From the NCBI GenBank assembly GCA_026261815.1, contig JAMPIT010000379.1:5282001-5346000 (forward strand): a DNA stretch of 64,000 nt, given 5' to 3'. This document shows, piece by piece, positions 24,117-38,600 of the stretch. Source of the stretch: Monarcha castaneiventris obscurior (lineage: Eukaryota > Chordata > Aves > Passeriformes > Monarchidae). The translations under genes were made by a program, and so were the position numbers. Under the pieces are notes generated by a model. The model searched no databases. It saw only the letters and a program-made list of their open reading frames with translations, and was not told the DNA's origin. Within the stretch, counting starts at the first letter, position 1; each line of letters begins with the position of its first letter.

Positions 24117-25552
24117 TTTTTCAAGTATTGAGTTACAGGTCTGTGAAACTGACTGGGAGAATCACAGAAACAAGGCTAGATGCCTGGGACATTTGATCTG
24201 CCCATAACGAGCCTCAGCATCCTTTGCGTAGACAATTATCAGTAGCAAGAAATGGATGCTGCTCCCAGCTCTCAGGCTGGCCCAGTTCTGTGGTTGTTTC
24301 ATCTTGCATTCAGATTCTTCATGCTAAAATCCTGTTCCTCTAGTCAGTGTTCAGGGATCAGCTGATTCAGTTCCAACTTCCCCTGTTGCTTTTGGAATGA
24401 GAGCTACCCATCTGAGTGGAATGTCAGGGATAACCAACCCCATGACTTTGTCTTGGGCTGATGTCCCTTGTCTTTAGAAAAAGTGAAATCTGTGGTCTTT
24501 AGAGCAGGGGATTGGCTCCCAAGGAGCAAACACTGAAAGAAAATGGAATTACTGCTTTGAGCCATCTTGAATGCTGCAGTTGCCTTGCGAGGAAAGATCT
24601 TTCCTGCTCTTTGTAGTAACTGTCCCAATGACAGTGAGCTCCACTAAGTGGTTGTGATGTTAAAACAGCTCTGGTTTGGGTTTGTAGAAGCACTTTAAAA
24701 GTGGCTTCACAAGTTGGAGATTTTTATCAGTCTGTCTGTGCAAGTTACTGCATGCTTTTGATACGTGTATCAGTGGCAATTGTTGCATTTACTAAGTACC
24801 TCCCCAGGAGCTTTTCGGTACCTGTGCTATTGATCAGCCCTTCACAGTGAATGTTTGATGTTCACTGCATCCACTGTAGGTTGTTAATTTAGCCTCCCGC
24901 CCCAGCAGCATCGGTACTTGAGGAGGAGGCTTCAGCATATGGCTGTCTGGGGAGTTTTCCAATAAAAGGGAGTATAAATATGGGAGAAGTGTGAACAAAC
25001 AGATGCATGACTGACTGAAGGACGCAGGATATAATGCAAGAAGTAAGAGTAATGGGAGTGACCAGAGTGAAAGGCCTTGAGAATAAAGTCAGTGTCTGAG
25101 CAGCAATTTTAGCTCTTGTGTTTCATGGACTCCAGAAAAGTAGTCTTTCAAGTGGTCTGTGAACTACACAGTGGAAAATTAAACAGAAGATGGGGCACTA
25201 TTAAAAATTTGGAGTAATAGAGTCAAAACAGTTGATCAAAAATGTTTTGGATGGATTTTGAAAGTTAGATCAGGAAAGCATTGTCTTACTGACTTTTAAT
25301 CTATTTAGAAAAACCAACCAACCAAAAAACAATCTAAGATACCTTAGTAAAAATAAATTAAATAGTAACAAAAATATAATTTTTTTCTTCAGGAACCTGT
25401 TGTTTTTTGGGGTTTTTTGTAGATTAATATTTAATTAAATAATTGTTATTTTGCAAAACAGGATTTCTGTCTCCAGCACTTGATAGGGTTAGCTACTTTG
25501 CTTGGAAATAAACTGTTTGACACATTATCAAAACTTTGTCATTATACAAGAA

Positions 25553-25731
25553 AAGGTTGCCCAGAGGCGTTGTGAATGCCCAGTCCCTGGAAGTGTTCAA
25601 TGCCAGGTTGGATGGGGCTTTGAACAATGTGGTCTAGTGAAAGGTGTCCCTGCCCAAGGCAGGGGCGCTGAAACTAGAGGATCTCTAAAGTCCCTGCCAA
25701 CCCAAACCATTCTGTGGTTCTATAATTCTCA
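25553..25731 (+). mobile_element. CR1 LINE 3' end
   Basis: About 180 bp of CR1 3' UTR in the sense direction of ASXL3. It starts near GGTTGCCCAGAGGCGTTGTG, passes CCAGGTTGGATGGGGCTTTG, and ends CCAACCCAAACCATTCTGTG with a decayed terminal octamer. It is 5'-truncated and non-coding. Confidence 0.93.
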
Positions 25732-27059
25732 GAATCCATAGCACTTCCATTAAATAAAAAAAAAAAAACCATGAAAATAATATGTCTGTCGGTATTAGTC
25801 AATTTTAACTGTCCTTGATGAGGACAGAGTCAGTTTCATACTGTAATTTTCTTGTGCTAATTCATTATACTAGTGTCTGGGCTGCAGGAAAATGTTTCAA
25901 GCTATTTAAAGTAATGTTAAATAGAGTGAAATAATGCTCCTGTCTTCATTTTGAGTCGGATCCACAAAAGTGGCAGCTTGGATAAGTGAGGCTGGTATAT
26001 ATGCATGGTGATTGGAAAATGCTTCTGCATGGCCAGCAAAGAGAATAAAAGGTTTAACAAAATTTTAAAAACACTGCGCTTGTTCGCTGTTATCAACATT
26101 GTTGGAACTGTTGTGGCAAGAAGCTTCATGTGTTAGTTCAAGTGTTGTTAAATGTTGAAGTTAATTTTATAGAAAGATATGCATGTGGAGGAAGAGGGAG
26201 GGGATCTGGGAAAAGCATTCTGAGAATTAATGTTCTGAAAAAAAAAGAGGTTTGAAATGCTCCATACATACATAATAATAGTTATGAAGCTTATTACTTT
26301 TAGTACTTGCATACGTTTTCTGGGATTAGTAGGAGAGAATGAAACTGGGTTTATGTCTGTTGGCATGTCATGTGGTGAGAAGAGTGTGTGCCTGGCTGAT
26401 ACTGATGTAATACTGGGGAGAAAAATGACTGTACTGCATTGGGGAGCAGTGGGGAAAATGGAGAAGTTCTTGGACCAATGAGAAGTAAAATAGCAAAGAT
26501 ACTGAGGGGAGTAAAACAATAAATCTGACTGACAATGAAAAAATTAGGAAAAAGCCCCACTTTCTCAATTCAGTGATAAAGTCACATATAATTTGTTCAT
26601 TTATTAATTTTGCTACCATTTCGCTTAATTATATAATCAGCTAAAGTCCCCAAACCTTCATCTTTAAAGTTTGAATTTTTCCCAGACTTTGTAAGGATTT
26701 CAATGAAACACCAAGATTAAAGAAAAATTGTCTGTCTTCTTTCCTTTATAAAATACAGGGCCTTTATCTTGGAAATGAAATACTATGTTTACATGATGTT
26801 ACATTCAGTTTATTTTTAGAACAAGTTGTGCTATTGTCTATCTTGGCTAAAGGAGTATTGTTGAAATTGTAAGTAATGCCTTTGAAATAACTGAAAAAAA
26901 ACCAGTTTGTCATCTGAATTATTTCCTCATTTATTTGGTAGTAAGATCTCCTATTAGAATTTTCAGAATTGGTTTCAAATTATCTTTCCCATATTATTAC
27001 TAGAGCAAGAACAATAAAAAAAATCTAGATTCTCCCTTTGGAGAGGTTCTCCTAGAATG
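25732..27059. other. ASXL3 intron 1, between CR1 copies
   Basis: AT-rich intron. No gene, RNA gene or further repeat is recognised. Confidence 0.5.
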
Positions 27060-29310
27060 TCCCACTGGAGACTCTAGGTTCAAGGCCATCTTGGGCACAG
27101 TGACCACGATATGATGGAGTTTTCAGTTCTCAGCAAAGTAAGGAAGGGTTCGCCAAAACTACCTTGGACTTCTGGAGGGCAGACTTCAGCCTGTTCAGGG
27201 CAGTGCTTCAGAGGTCCTCTTGGGAAACAGCACTTAAAAACAAAGGGGTCCAAGAAGGCTGGACATACTTTTAAGAAGGAAATCTTAAAGGCACAAGAGC
27301 AGGCTGTCCCTGTGTGCTAAAAGATAAGCCATCAGGGAGGAAGACTGGCCTGGCTGAATAGGGAGCTTTCACTGAAACTTGGGGAGAAAAAAAGAGTTTA
27401 TGACCTTGGGAAATAGGGGCAGACAACTTAAGAAGAGTACAAGGATGTTATCAGGTCTTGTAGAGAGAAAATTAGATTGCTGAAAGCTCAGCTACAACTC
27501 GACGTGGCCACCTCTGTGAAAGAGAATATAAAGTGTTTTTATAAATACATTAATAACAAAAAGAGGGCCAAGGAAAATCTCCATCCTTTATTGGATGTGG
27601 AGGGGAGCATTGCAAACAGAGATGAGGAAAAGGCTGAGGTGCTTGATGCCTTCTTTGCCTCAGTCTTCCACAGAAAGACCTGGTATCCTCGAGGCAGCCG
27701 CCTGCTGGGTTGGTGGACGGGGACAGGGAGCACATGGACCCCCTGGAACCCAGGAGGGAGCAGTCAGTGCCCTGCTGTGCCCCTTGACACTCACAGGTCT
27801 GGGCCTGGATGGGATCCACACCAGGGTCCTGAGGGAGGCAGCAGAAGAGCCAGGCTGCTCCATCATTTATCACCAGTCCTGGTTAACCAGGGGGGACCCA
27901 GAGAGCTGGAGATGGGCCAGTGTGATGCCCACCTGCAAGAAGGGTTGGAAGGAGGATCTGGGAACTACAGGCCAGTCAGCCAGACCTCGGTGTCTGGGAA
28001 GGTGTCATCTTGTAGCACATAAAGGACAACCAGGGGATCAGGCCCAGACAGAACGGGTTTAGGAAAGTCAGGTCCTGCTTGACCCAGCTGATATCTTTTT
28101 ATGACCAGCTGATCAATCTAGTGGGTGAGGGAAAGGCTGTGGATGTTGTCTACGCAGATTTCAGTAAAGCCTTTGATCTTTGCTACCACAGCCAAGTTGT
28201 GTAGAAACTGTCTGTTCATGGCTTCGATGGGTGCACTCTTCTCTGGGTTAAAAACAGGCTGGATGGGTGAGCCCAGAGAGCAGTGGTGAATGATGTTAAA
28301 TTCAAATGGTGACTGGTCACCAGTGGTGTTCCCCTGGGCTCAGTTTTGGGGCCAGTATTGGAGTCATCCAGTTTAATATCTTTATCGATAATTTGGATGA
28401 GGGGATCGAGTCTGCCCTCAGTGAGTTTGCAGATAACACCAAGTTGGGTGGGAGTGTTGATCTGCTGGAGGGCAGGAAAGCTCTGCAGAGGGATCTGGAC
28501 AGGCTGCATCATTGGGCTGAGGCCAGTGGTGTGAGGTTCAACAAGGTGAAGTTCTGGGTCCTGCACCTGAGTCACAACAACCCCAGGCAGCACCACAGGC
28601 TGGGGGAAGAGGGGCTGGAAAGTGACCCAATGGAAAAGGACCTGAGGATGCTGGTTGACAGTGGTTGAATGTGATCCCACAGTGTGCCCAGGTGGCCAAG
28701 AAGGCCAATGGCATCCTGGCTTGCTTCAGCAACATTATGGCCAGCAGGACCAGGGCAGGGATTGTCCCCCTGTACTCAGCACTGGTGAGGCCACACCTCG
28801 AATCCTGTGTTTAGTTCTGGGCCCCTCACTACAGGAAAGACATTGAGGTGCTGGGAGGTGTCCAGAGAAGGGCAACAGAGCTGACGAAGGGTCTGGAGCA
28901 CACGTCTTATGAGGAGTGGTTGAGGGAGCTGGGCGTATTTATCCTGGAGAAAAGGAGGCTCAGGGGAGACCTTATAATTCTCTACAACCACCTGAAAGGA
29001 GGCTGTAGCCAGGTGGGGGGCAGTCATCCAGGAAACCAGCGACAGAACAAGAGGAAATGGCCTCACAATGCACCAGGGGAGGTTCAGGTTGAATAACAGG
29101 TAGAAAATTTTCACTGAAATGTGTTTAAGCATTGGAACGGACTGCCCAGGAAGGTGGTGGAGTCACCATCCTGGAAGTGTTCAAAAAATGCCAGGATGTG
29201 GCACTTAGTGCTGTGGTCTAGTTAACAAGGTGGTGTTTGGTCAAAGGTTGTACTTGCTGATCTTGGAGGTCTTTTCCAACCTCAGTGATTCTGTGATTCT
29301 GATTGTTTCA
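27060..29310 (+). mobile_element. CR1 LINE, long 5'-truncated copy with dead ORF2
   Basis: About 2.25 kb. It opens within the endonuclease part of ORF2 (the phrase GGGCACAGTGACCACGATAT, translated as D-H-R/D-M-V-E-F-S-V-L). It then runs through the endonuclease-RT linker and the reverse transcriptase (about 28.05-28.60 kb), and ends in the 3' UTR at CCTCAGTGATTCTGTGATTCTG. The motif-A segment VYADFSKAFD is intact near 28.15 kb, but the catalytic FADD is altered to FADN (within 28427-28438), so the second Asp is lost. Frameshifts and stops split it into pieces at 27111, 27477, 28306 and 28848. Full-length CR1 is about 4.5 kb, so the 5' half is missing. It lies in sense orientation in intron 1. 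Confidence 0.96.
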
Positions 29311-29374
29311 AAGGTACAGTATGAGGTCAGTAGTTACACCAGAAGCCCAAGTTGAGGCACTGTCATTTTTCCCC

Positions 29375-29420
29375 TACAGCTAAAATGGATTATTTTTCCA
29401 TACAGCTAAAATGGATTATT
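29375..29420 (+). repeat. Two-copy 20-bp direct repeat
   Basis: TACAGCTAAAATGGATTATT occurs perfectly at 29375-29394 and again at 29401-29420, separated by six bases (TTTCCA). It lies 65 bp past the CR1 3' end. This is probably a local slippage duplication. Confidence 0.9.
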
Positions 29421-30714
29421 ATCAACTTCTAAAACATTAAATATAAAATTATGTGCCTAAACCCCAGAGACACTGACTTTATTTGCCACTAGCATTTCCT
29501 AGGAGCTGACAATTTTTAGTGCTATATTTGCTGAGGAGATGTGACTTTGGGAAAACTCAGATCTTTATGTGTACCTACATTGCTTCTCATAGAAAAAGCG
29601 AAGAGTGCGTTATAGAATATACTGTACAACAGCCATGTTCTACTCTCTCTTTGTTTGCTTTTCTTGGGTTACAGTTACCATCCTGTTCGATCTGCTCAGT
29701 GTATAGTGAGGGGTCTTAGGACAAGAAATATGCTATGATATTAGGGACCCTTAAAAAAAGAAGCCTGTCTTGAACAGGAAGCCTAGTTTTATGAGAATTC
29801 TCTGCATTTATATTCCCTTATAAAGTCCTCTGTGATTCCTCTCTGTTGACCAATTACTTTGCTGTGATTCTGGCTTTTGGTAGTTGCATGATGTGTGTAG
29901 CTGATGGCCGTTTCACAATGTATCCAGTGTATCAGTCCAGTCCAGTTTGACTTGGAGGGGTCAGCCAGTCTTGCAGCTTGAAATAATTCCTTTAGGCAGA
30001 GTCAGGAGTTTGGAACCTTCACAACAACTGCAGATTATCCTGAACAGTTTCAGGTTATACCCCCATGGGGGAAGATGTGTTCTGTATTTTGTTTCAAGAT
30101 CTGATTGCAAACTGTTGGTTTAACAATCAGCATTTTGTCTCTTCATGAACTCCAGCCTTGAATTCACTGTTCACTTTTCTTCTTTATAGACTGGAGGTAC
30201 TATTGAATTTGTTCACCTGTGCCAAGTGATTGCTCCTATTGGTTTTAATCTCTAAGGAAAATCAGCATCCAGCTGGTAGACAGTTGTACTGATGAGGACC
30301 CATTGATTTTTCTCTCCTATCCACTTACCATCAATAAGAAATGTCCTTAGCTTTCACAATACTTTTTTTCTGCCATAATGTTGCCCTGTTACCTGGCTGT
30401 CAGGACTGGTCTCAGTTGCTGTTCACATTGAATGTGGATGTGATTAACAGCCTGATAAAAATGTTTAAGTCAATATTTGAGAAGCCTAGATAAAGATAAC
30501 ACTTTATCATGAGAGCTTTTTAATAAAGTGTTCTGTTTGATGTACGCCAATGGTAAGGAATTGTTGTTTTTAACCAAAAAGCCGTTTATATCAAGGGATT
30601 TTTTGATTTAGCAGTATTCAGAAAGGGAGATTTAAGAAAATGCAGAATATTCATGTTCAGTTTTGGGGAAAAAAATAATTCTTCCCTTTTTAACAGAACT
30701 TTTGCTTATAGTGC

Positions 30715-30760
30715 TGGTGGTTTTTTGGTTTGGTTTGTTGGTTTTTTGGGTTTTTTATTT
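30715..30760 (+). repeat. T/G-rich low-complexity tract
   Basis: Alternating T4-T7 and GG/GGG runs on the sense strand. Confidence 0.75.
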
Positions 30761-31239
30761 TACTACAGTATTATTTGAAGTATTTGCTTCTATAAGAAGC
30801 AGGCAGCATGTAAACAAAACATTCTGTGTGCATTTCTCCAAAGTGATAACCTTTTGAAAAATTATTGCCTTCAGCTTAGGATGGTCAGATTATTTTACAA
30901 GGTCCCTGAGAAGAGATGAGCACGTAACTTTTCTCAAATCTTGAGGAAAGCTGTTTATACAGCTTATACAAATTTAGATACTATATATTCTTTACAATCT
31001 GCCTGTGTTGTGACAAATGTTTCTTAGTAATAGTTGTTAAATAGTTTATTTTTTAAACCTTTAAACAGGTGCTACCAAAAGTTGATACAAACCACCAGTA
31101 TGGACTTCAGTTTCACAATAAATGATGTGTTTAAGAGGACAAGTGTGGGTGGACTTAGGTGATGAGATGGGGGAAGGGAGTGTGTGGAAAGACTGCTAAG
31201 GAGGACTGAACAAATAAATGACACAAAATGGATATGAGT

Positions 31240-31570
31240 TAGTGAGCTGCAAAATATTCTCCTATTTTTGAAAATCTTAGATGACTAATTGTCAGCCGTG
31301 CCATATGTAAGTAATGTGGGCTTCCAAACTTGTGGCAATTAAAACTGCTTAGCATCCCACTCCAGCCCTGTGTTACATTCTGTGTACAAGTCAGTACTGC
31401 AGACTAATCTCTTATGACATTAATCGTCTCATGAGGAGAGACGGAATAAATCACAGTAGCCCTTCCTCTCTTCACTCATGAAGATAAATGCCATAACACG
31501 ATGGCTGATCTTCATTATGACACTAACCATTATATATTTAACAGAGATAGCAAAATCTCACTGACAGCTA
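31240..31570. promoter_or_regulatory. Candidate conserved noncoding element in intron 1
   Basis: A non-repetitive stretch with mixed composition and several factor-like words (GCAATTAAAACTGCTTAGC, GACATTAATCGTCTCATGA) and a short inverted repeat GTCTC...GAGAC at about 31426-31442. It has no transposon or microsatellite signature. This is inference from texture only. Confidence 0.2.
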
Positions 31571-34500
31571 ACAAAAGAATTCTCTCTTTACACATTCTTT
31601 GAGAAGACTGTATTTCTTTAGCTCAAAATCATGACTTATCATATCTATTCTCAGAGCAATTTAGGCAGTAGATCTGGGTTATACCAGTGAACTGTACTCT
31701 GTACATAATGATGTCATGAGTCAGACTAATAAAACCTGATGTGAAATAATTGTGCAGGCTTTGGAAGGAAAAAAAGGTGCATAACATGCAAGGACTCTTA
31801 ACTCTGCTCTTTCCTCTTGTCTGTTCCGACAAGAAAGAGTAGCTCTCCTATTTAAAATAAAGAACACTTCTCCCCCCAAAAAAACTCCAAAACCAAGCCA
31901 TTGGTTCTGGATCAAAATTTTTACTTTTGTGGAAATTTTGGTTTTGCATTTTCTCTCAATACTTGAACAGGTGGACTCAGGGAACTTAACTGAAAGTGGC
32001 TTTCTGTTGTGTCTGTGATTGCAAGCAACTTCTATATTTTTCAGCTTTATCACTTGCTGTACACCTCTAAGGAGTTTAATTCTGTGTTTTCTGTGCATTA
32101 GACACATTGTGGTCTTTCTTTCTGGGATATAAATATTAAGAAAGATTCTTAGTTATGTTCTGCATCTCCTTTTGCTTATTATTTTGTAGGGTATATCATT
32201 CTGTGAATGAGGAACAGTCCAAACAAATGAGTTGGGAAGTTATGGACTTCCCTTCTGAGGTTAAGAGGATCAGTGTGATTTATCCTGGTTGTCACCAAAA
32301 CATCAAAATGTGCTGTAAATTTAATGAGCTAGTTTCTTGCTATCTATCCCACACAATTAGAATGGAAGTATAATTTTTATGGGCTTATGTTTGCTGTCAT
32401 GAAACATATTCTATAAACATATAAACGTAAATATATTCATGGTGCATCAATGGAATCAATGTCAGTTGCAGCATTAAACTTCTCTTTATAGTGGGTCAAT
32501 TTTACCAGGATGAAATGCTTAAAATGGTCAAAACTAATATGTAAGAATATTTATGTAGAGTGCATAGTTTAAAATATTTTGCTTTCTATTTTCTCTTCTG
32601 CTTTCTTTTGTGTCTTCTGGAAATCTTAGGTCTATATCTTTAGGACACTGTCTAACAAGATAAGCTCTGATAGTAAAGCAGTGGCAAGAAAATCAGCACA
32701 ACTGTCACCTCCTGTTAAATTTGGTGCATTCGGAGAGTAGCCAGTAGGAATTTTATTTCTCACATTAAAAGTAACCCTTACACATTACGCTTGCCTGAGG
32801 AAAATAAGCGATGAAAGCTTCTGAAACAAACACATATTTATTCTCTCTGTTGATTTTTCTGTAGAATTTTGCTCTTTCCAATAATTTTTTTTTAATTTAT
32901 CCTACTATGCTGAAACATAAGTTATACAGCAAACCTTTCAGTGCCTCAGAAAAAAAAAACCTGCATCATTGTCCAATAGAGAAAACAGCATATATGGAAA
33001 AAAATGTTTAATGTTTGGTGTTTCTTAGTTGTTTAGGAGTGTTTTTTTTCTTTAATAGTGATTAATGTATTCACACCTATGGTAGTTCTTTCCTCTGTTA
33101 TCTGTAATGTGAAGGCAGCTGACAGGGCACTGGTATCCATTCAGCTCCGTTGGTTCCAGTCGCCTCAGGAAGGTCTCTCTTTATTTTGCACCAAGTAGGT
33201 GTCAAAGGGGAATTTTTATCCCTGCCACAATTAGAGGCATTTCAGGAAAATGGCCTGTGTGATCCCTGAATGAGTACAGATTTCAGTAATGTTTATGGAT
33301 GCCAGAGCTTTTCTTTTGCTCCTTGTCCCTTCTCTGAAATAATGATTTGTAGTTTTAAAAGCTTTGGCCCAAGTTTTTCAGCTGGGTCAGCACTGGTGAA
33401 ACTTCTGCTCTAAACTATGTAGGCAAGAGAATATGCTCCACAAGCCAGAGGAGGTTTACATCACAATTTTTCCTGTCAGCACCTAAGAGCTACAGTGTGC
33501 TGCCAGCAAGGTACCAGTGCTGACTATCTGGGCAGCACTTGTGTGCCTGTGTGCAGGTTTTGGGGGACCCATGGCATGAGCTGCATCTGTATGAATGTGC
33601 TCATGTTCGAGGGGGTAGAGGACATAGGAATATCCTGTAGGCCTGTACTGTGGTAAGGACTAGGGATGAAAGGTATTTTGGTAGGGATGTGGGAAGATGG
33701 GAGTTAGGGGTATTGCAACACCTCGGAAGACAAGTGTCACTTTGAGAGTAGGGAAAGGCTGGGCAGAGTGAGAGGCAATGGAGTAGAAAACAAGGAAAGG
33801 TATGGCTTGCATGGCTAAGCAAAAGTCCAGACTTCACTGTCAGAACTGAGCAGTCATTCTGGGAATCTGGATGCTCTGTTGCCTAAATTGAAATCATTGT
33901 TAGTAATCCTGCTGCTAACAGTGGAACCCATACTGGGGTAGCAAGTTTGACACCATGCTCACTGGGGCATCTTTGATCCTGATCTTAGAAACCTGATAGG
34001 ATTCTGTGTGCTCAGTAGGTTTATCCTGTTACAGTCACAGAGGTGTTTATGGATCTGTCCTGACAGAGCCCTTAAGTGAAAGTTCCTAGTTGCTTGGACA
34101 AGCTGATTGCATTAGTAAAGAAAGAAATATAAGGTTTCCATTTTTTTCGGTATGTTAGACTAAATCAATAAGTTATTATAAGTCAGTTGTTTAGAGCTAA
34201 AAACTTTACCCTGCATTTTCTGTTGTGATGTATGAGACCACTAGCAATGGCAGGATGTCACTGCTGTTAAGGCTTGTGCCTTTTAAAGGAATGGCCCAAT
34301 TGTATGTTAATTTTAACTGAACTGTAATCCAATGTCTTCTGAATTCAAAATGTCAAGTGTACAGTTTATCTGGAATTTCCAAAGCTGCCTTTATATCCAT
34401 TTGAAATATGGCATTATAAATAAATTTTGGAAAGAACAATAAAAGTTTCAGACATCTTAGAACAAGCCTCAAATGATCCGGTCAAAGCACTGGCATGAAC

Positions 34501-35616
34501 AAAGAAACTATTCAGTTTCTTTCTTGCCCTTTTCTTTCATTCAGTATTTTAGGAGATGATGATAATGCCTTATGCATCTGGCAGGTTAGCAAAGCTAGAT
34601 GGTTTCAGACCAACTTGCAAACAAATTCTATAGTAGAAATTCTCTTGCAGGAAACACTTGCCCAGTTGTTCCCTATAGTTCACACTAAAGAAACAGTAAA
34701 ATGCTTTTCACTGGAAGAGAGCTGGGGAAAATTACTTTATGAGTGTGCTTTAAACCGTGTGAGCTCTATTGGTCAGTGGCATTACCTCCGAACCTAAAGA
34801 AGGTGTGGACTAGCAAGATGTTCAAACTTAATGTATTTCATCATGTTATGGTATTTTTTATCTGTTGCTTTGTTATTCATGTGACATCTTTGTTCCTTTC
34901 CTTGCTTGTTGTTTCTTTTCTTGCTTATCTGTAGTGTCACATAAATTACAATGACAAATTCATAGTATGGAGCATACTGAGAGCACATATCTTAAGAAAT
35001 ACACCTTCTTCTACTTAGATCTTATAATTTCCTTATTGTAATTGCAACTGCTCAGAGACAAAAGTCCTACCACAAGAATTATTACTCCTGTTCCAAATTC
35101 TTTTAATATTTTACTACCTGGAAACTACTCTTTACCTTTCTCTTGATCACTATCAGCAAGAGAATACCTATTTGAGAACTTAAATAGGTCATAGTTCATC
35201 TACCCTTATTATCATCCCTCTTTTTTGTGTATCATGTACCCTTTGCAGTTTTTGCCTCTTCGTCCATCTCTATGCAGTTCCTTTCTCCCCCCACTCTGTA
35301 CCCTCCCCTCCTCTCCAAACCATTTACCCATCTTTCTTCACACAAAGGGCTTTGAACTTTTACCAAGCTGCTGATAATTCCCCAATGACTAAAGCTGTTA
35401 ATCAAAAATGAACACAAAAGATTTGAGTGGGGCATTTCCCACAATAGAAGTCAGTCCTCCTGTTAACCTCACATAAGCAGCTGTAGAAGACAATGCTGGA
35501 TTTTTTCCAGGATACTGTTATTTCTTTTACCCTGTTTGATACTCCATCTTTCAATTCATTAATTTAGTAATGGGTGGCTAGAAAATAATTTATACTTTCT
35601 GCTTAGGAGAAAGAAA

Positions 35617-35680
35617 GTTTTTGGGGGGTTTTGTTTGGTGGTTTTGTTTGCTTGTTTGTTTGGTTGTTTTTTTTGTTCTT
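35617..35680 (+). repeat. T/G-rich low-complexity tract
   Basis: G6 followed by TTTTGTTTGG-type repeats, then T8. Sense strand of intron 1. Confidence 0.75.
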
Positions 35681-38600
35681 TTATTCATCCTGCTGTCTTT
35701 GGGCAGTAAAGATTGTCCATTGTGTAGGTCAGCCTGACTTGTATTTTAGCTGATGAGTAGGAGCACTGGGAATAACTGTACTGTTCATCTTTCTCCTCCT
35801 CCTCAGTTTTTTAAAATAATGTTCTAAGGAAAATTGCTTCAGTTTGTGACTAGTGGCTCAGCCTATTATGATAAAATGATTTTTGTCAGCTACATGACCT
35901 TCAGATCCCTGCCAGCAGCATCCAGAAACGGAAGAAGCTGTGGCTGGTTTCAGACTGTCTGGTCACACAGTCAGCAGCATCAAGCCCACTAGGCTGATCT
36001 GCGCACTGCTTTTGGACCACAACGCAGTATCAGAGCACACTTGGTTCTCGTTTAGAAGAATAATTTTCTGTCAATGTGATAACTGATAGCTGCAGGCAAA
36101 GCTTCCCACTTTCTGCAGGAATGTTTATGGGTGGCAAGAGGGCCAACTCTCTGGTTTGCCTCTGCTGTATTCCCTTCAGTGTCTGAAATGCAAATGATTG
36201 AGCAGATCTGATTCAGGTAGACACAAGCATCTGTGTATATAAATTAAACTAATAATTCCATCAATTACATAGACGTTCTCTTCCAATTTTGTAGGCAAGA
36301 TGAGCATTCAGGATTTCTGTCTTATGCAAAGCTGAGAGTCTTGACTCTGCACTAGAGTCTTCCTGTTAACAGTTCACTGGAAAGTGTTTTTCTCTGGTGT
36401 GGCAACTGATTTTTTCCGAGTAGTTGTCAACATAGAGATGATGATAGATGTCCTGGTGAGAAAACGAATTTGTATTTCTTCTTGTTCCATATAACTGACA
36501 TGACTTTTCCAATGAAACTGGGAATACATGTGTTTGTGGCATCTGTGTGATTATTTAATATCTCTGAAGCTGTGAGTTGATACCTGTAGGTGACACAAAT
36601 ACAACAATTTGTCAGGCTGCTGCTGTTTGTTGGGAGGTTTGATTTCTGCAGTGTTTGGTAGGATCTGAGCCTTCTCTTTGAGCCATTAACCAGGGTTTGA
36701 ATGAACACCAAGAATGTGCTCTGTGCAGAGACTACTTGTGTTCTCTTTCTGATTGTCCCGATGGGTATCACGTTATTTGTCCCAGTTATTTAGCGGCTGT
36801 CCCTTTCTGAGGCTGTGGCTGAATGGCAGGAATAAGTAGAGCATATTTGATCTGCCCTGATAGGGGTTGCAGTCAGTGCAAACCATTCTTCTGCCTTTGT
36901 CCTTCATAACAAAATATATTGAAACAGTCATTTTCTTCATGGCAGTACTTTGGCGTTCTTTAATTTCAGCATTATTAGTCACTGCCCATATATGATATGA
37001 GTGTTGGTGGATGGAGTGGGAGGAAGAAGAAAGATATTTAAAACAAATTAGGGCTTCCTCCCCTGATGTGCATTACTGTGTCTGACCAAGAAGCCTATGA
37101 CTTAACTATGCCTTCTGCATTTTAGACATGTTGTTTGCCTCAAGGCACAGTTAGTTATTCAGTTTGAATTTCTAATATTAGTTTTAAAAGTCTTAGAAAT
37201 GCAAAAGGAATTGCAGGCATTTAGCAGTGTTAGTGGTGAGATTCAGAGGCAAGAGGTAATAGTGTAATTATCAGTTCAGTGTATTTATTAGTTCACAGAA
37301 TCTTAAATAATATTCTGATGCTGTTTTCCATAACTCAGGGAGGAAAATTATATTATCATTGAAAAGTTTTTACAAGTAATTTATTTTATTTTCTTGCTGT
37401 GATAAATGATTAGGCTAAAACTGGGGGGAGGGGAGGAACAACGATGAGGATGGACAGCATGGTGGGAGGGGCAGAAAAAAACCATCCTTACTAAGGTTGT
37501 CTGCTAATTAATCTTTGTTATGATAAAGAAGACTTAATCATGTACATAATAACAGGATTTTCAACCTCGGCAGTGGTTGAATCAGAGAATTAATGCTTTT
37601 CAGTTAGGGTATGAAGAGTTCTTTAAATAACAAGGTTTAAAGGGTTAGATGAACAGAACTAAATTCATGGGGTATATGAACTGCAGCCCACGCTACATGT
37701 CCAGCGTAAGGTAAATCTACACAATGGGCCATTGTTTACTCCAGCACTTTCAGCCTGTCTAACATAGTCTGCATTTCAATTTGTCATTATACCCTGAATG
37801 TGTTCACTTCATACTGTGGTATTTGAAATCTGCCCTGTGGGTTTCATTAAACTTTCTGTAGTGGTGTTATGCATCCTACTTGTTGGTTTCATTGTTTGGT
37901 GAAGATGATCTTCCGTATCTGTATGTCTGGCCATTTTTTCCACAACCAGTTCAGTGCAGCTTCCTCAGCACAAACTGCTCTCCCTTCTCCCATTGTCCAG
38001 GACAGGGTGACTTCTGATGTTTGCATAGCTTTATTGTGTCTTTCCCATTATTGTCGAACTCTCGTGGTAATACTTGGCACTTTTACTGACTTTATAGAGT
38101 AGGATGTGATGTCGTAGAGAAGGGGACAGGGCTACCCAAATTTTCTCAATTACAGGGAGGAGCTGCCCAGGTGTGCTGAGGGGCCTGTACTCAGGAAGAG
38201 AAACAGGGAATCCTCCACAGTGAGTAACCCCGCTTTCAAGTGCACACAGTTTCCTTCATAGCCGTGTCCAGTACAGTGTAGTATCCTCTCCTGTCCTTTC
38301 CAGTTTGCCCTCTGGAATGTTCCCAGTTTAGTTCTCCTCTTTTCCCTTTATTTTGTTGTATTCTCATTTTACCTTGTACTTTTTCTTTGTCTTCTCTCTG
38401 AAGGTTAAAGTTTCCATTTTTGTCTCTTCACACCATTAATCTTTTCCCATCCTACTCTTAATCTTTATACACATTGTCATTTTTCCAATGTGTCATTGTT
38501 GTTCTGTCACTAATATATCATATCATTTCTCTTCCCTTGTGTGCAATGGCCCTTTTCCCAGCCCTGTGCAGTTTCTTCTGTCCTTACTCATTGCTGTGCT

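Larger units (their letters stand above)
22081..25552. other. ASXL3 intron 1, middle
   Basis: No exon or RNA gene is recognised. It contains a very short CR1-like antisense scrap at about 23218-23270 (TCATAGAAATGGAGCTGGAA followed by GTCATCTTGTC) and an AT-rich tract (24070-24116). The rest looks like ordinary intron. Confidence 0.5.
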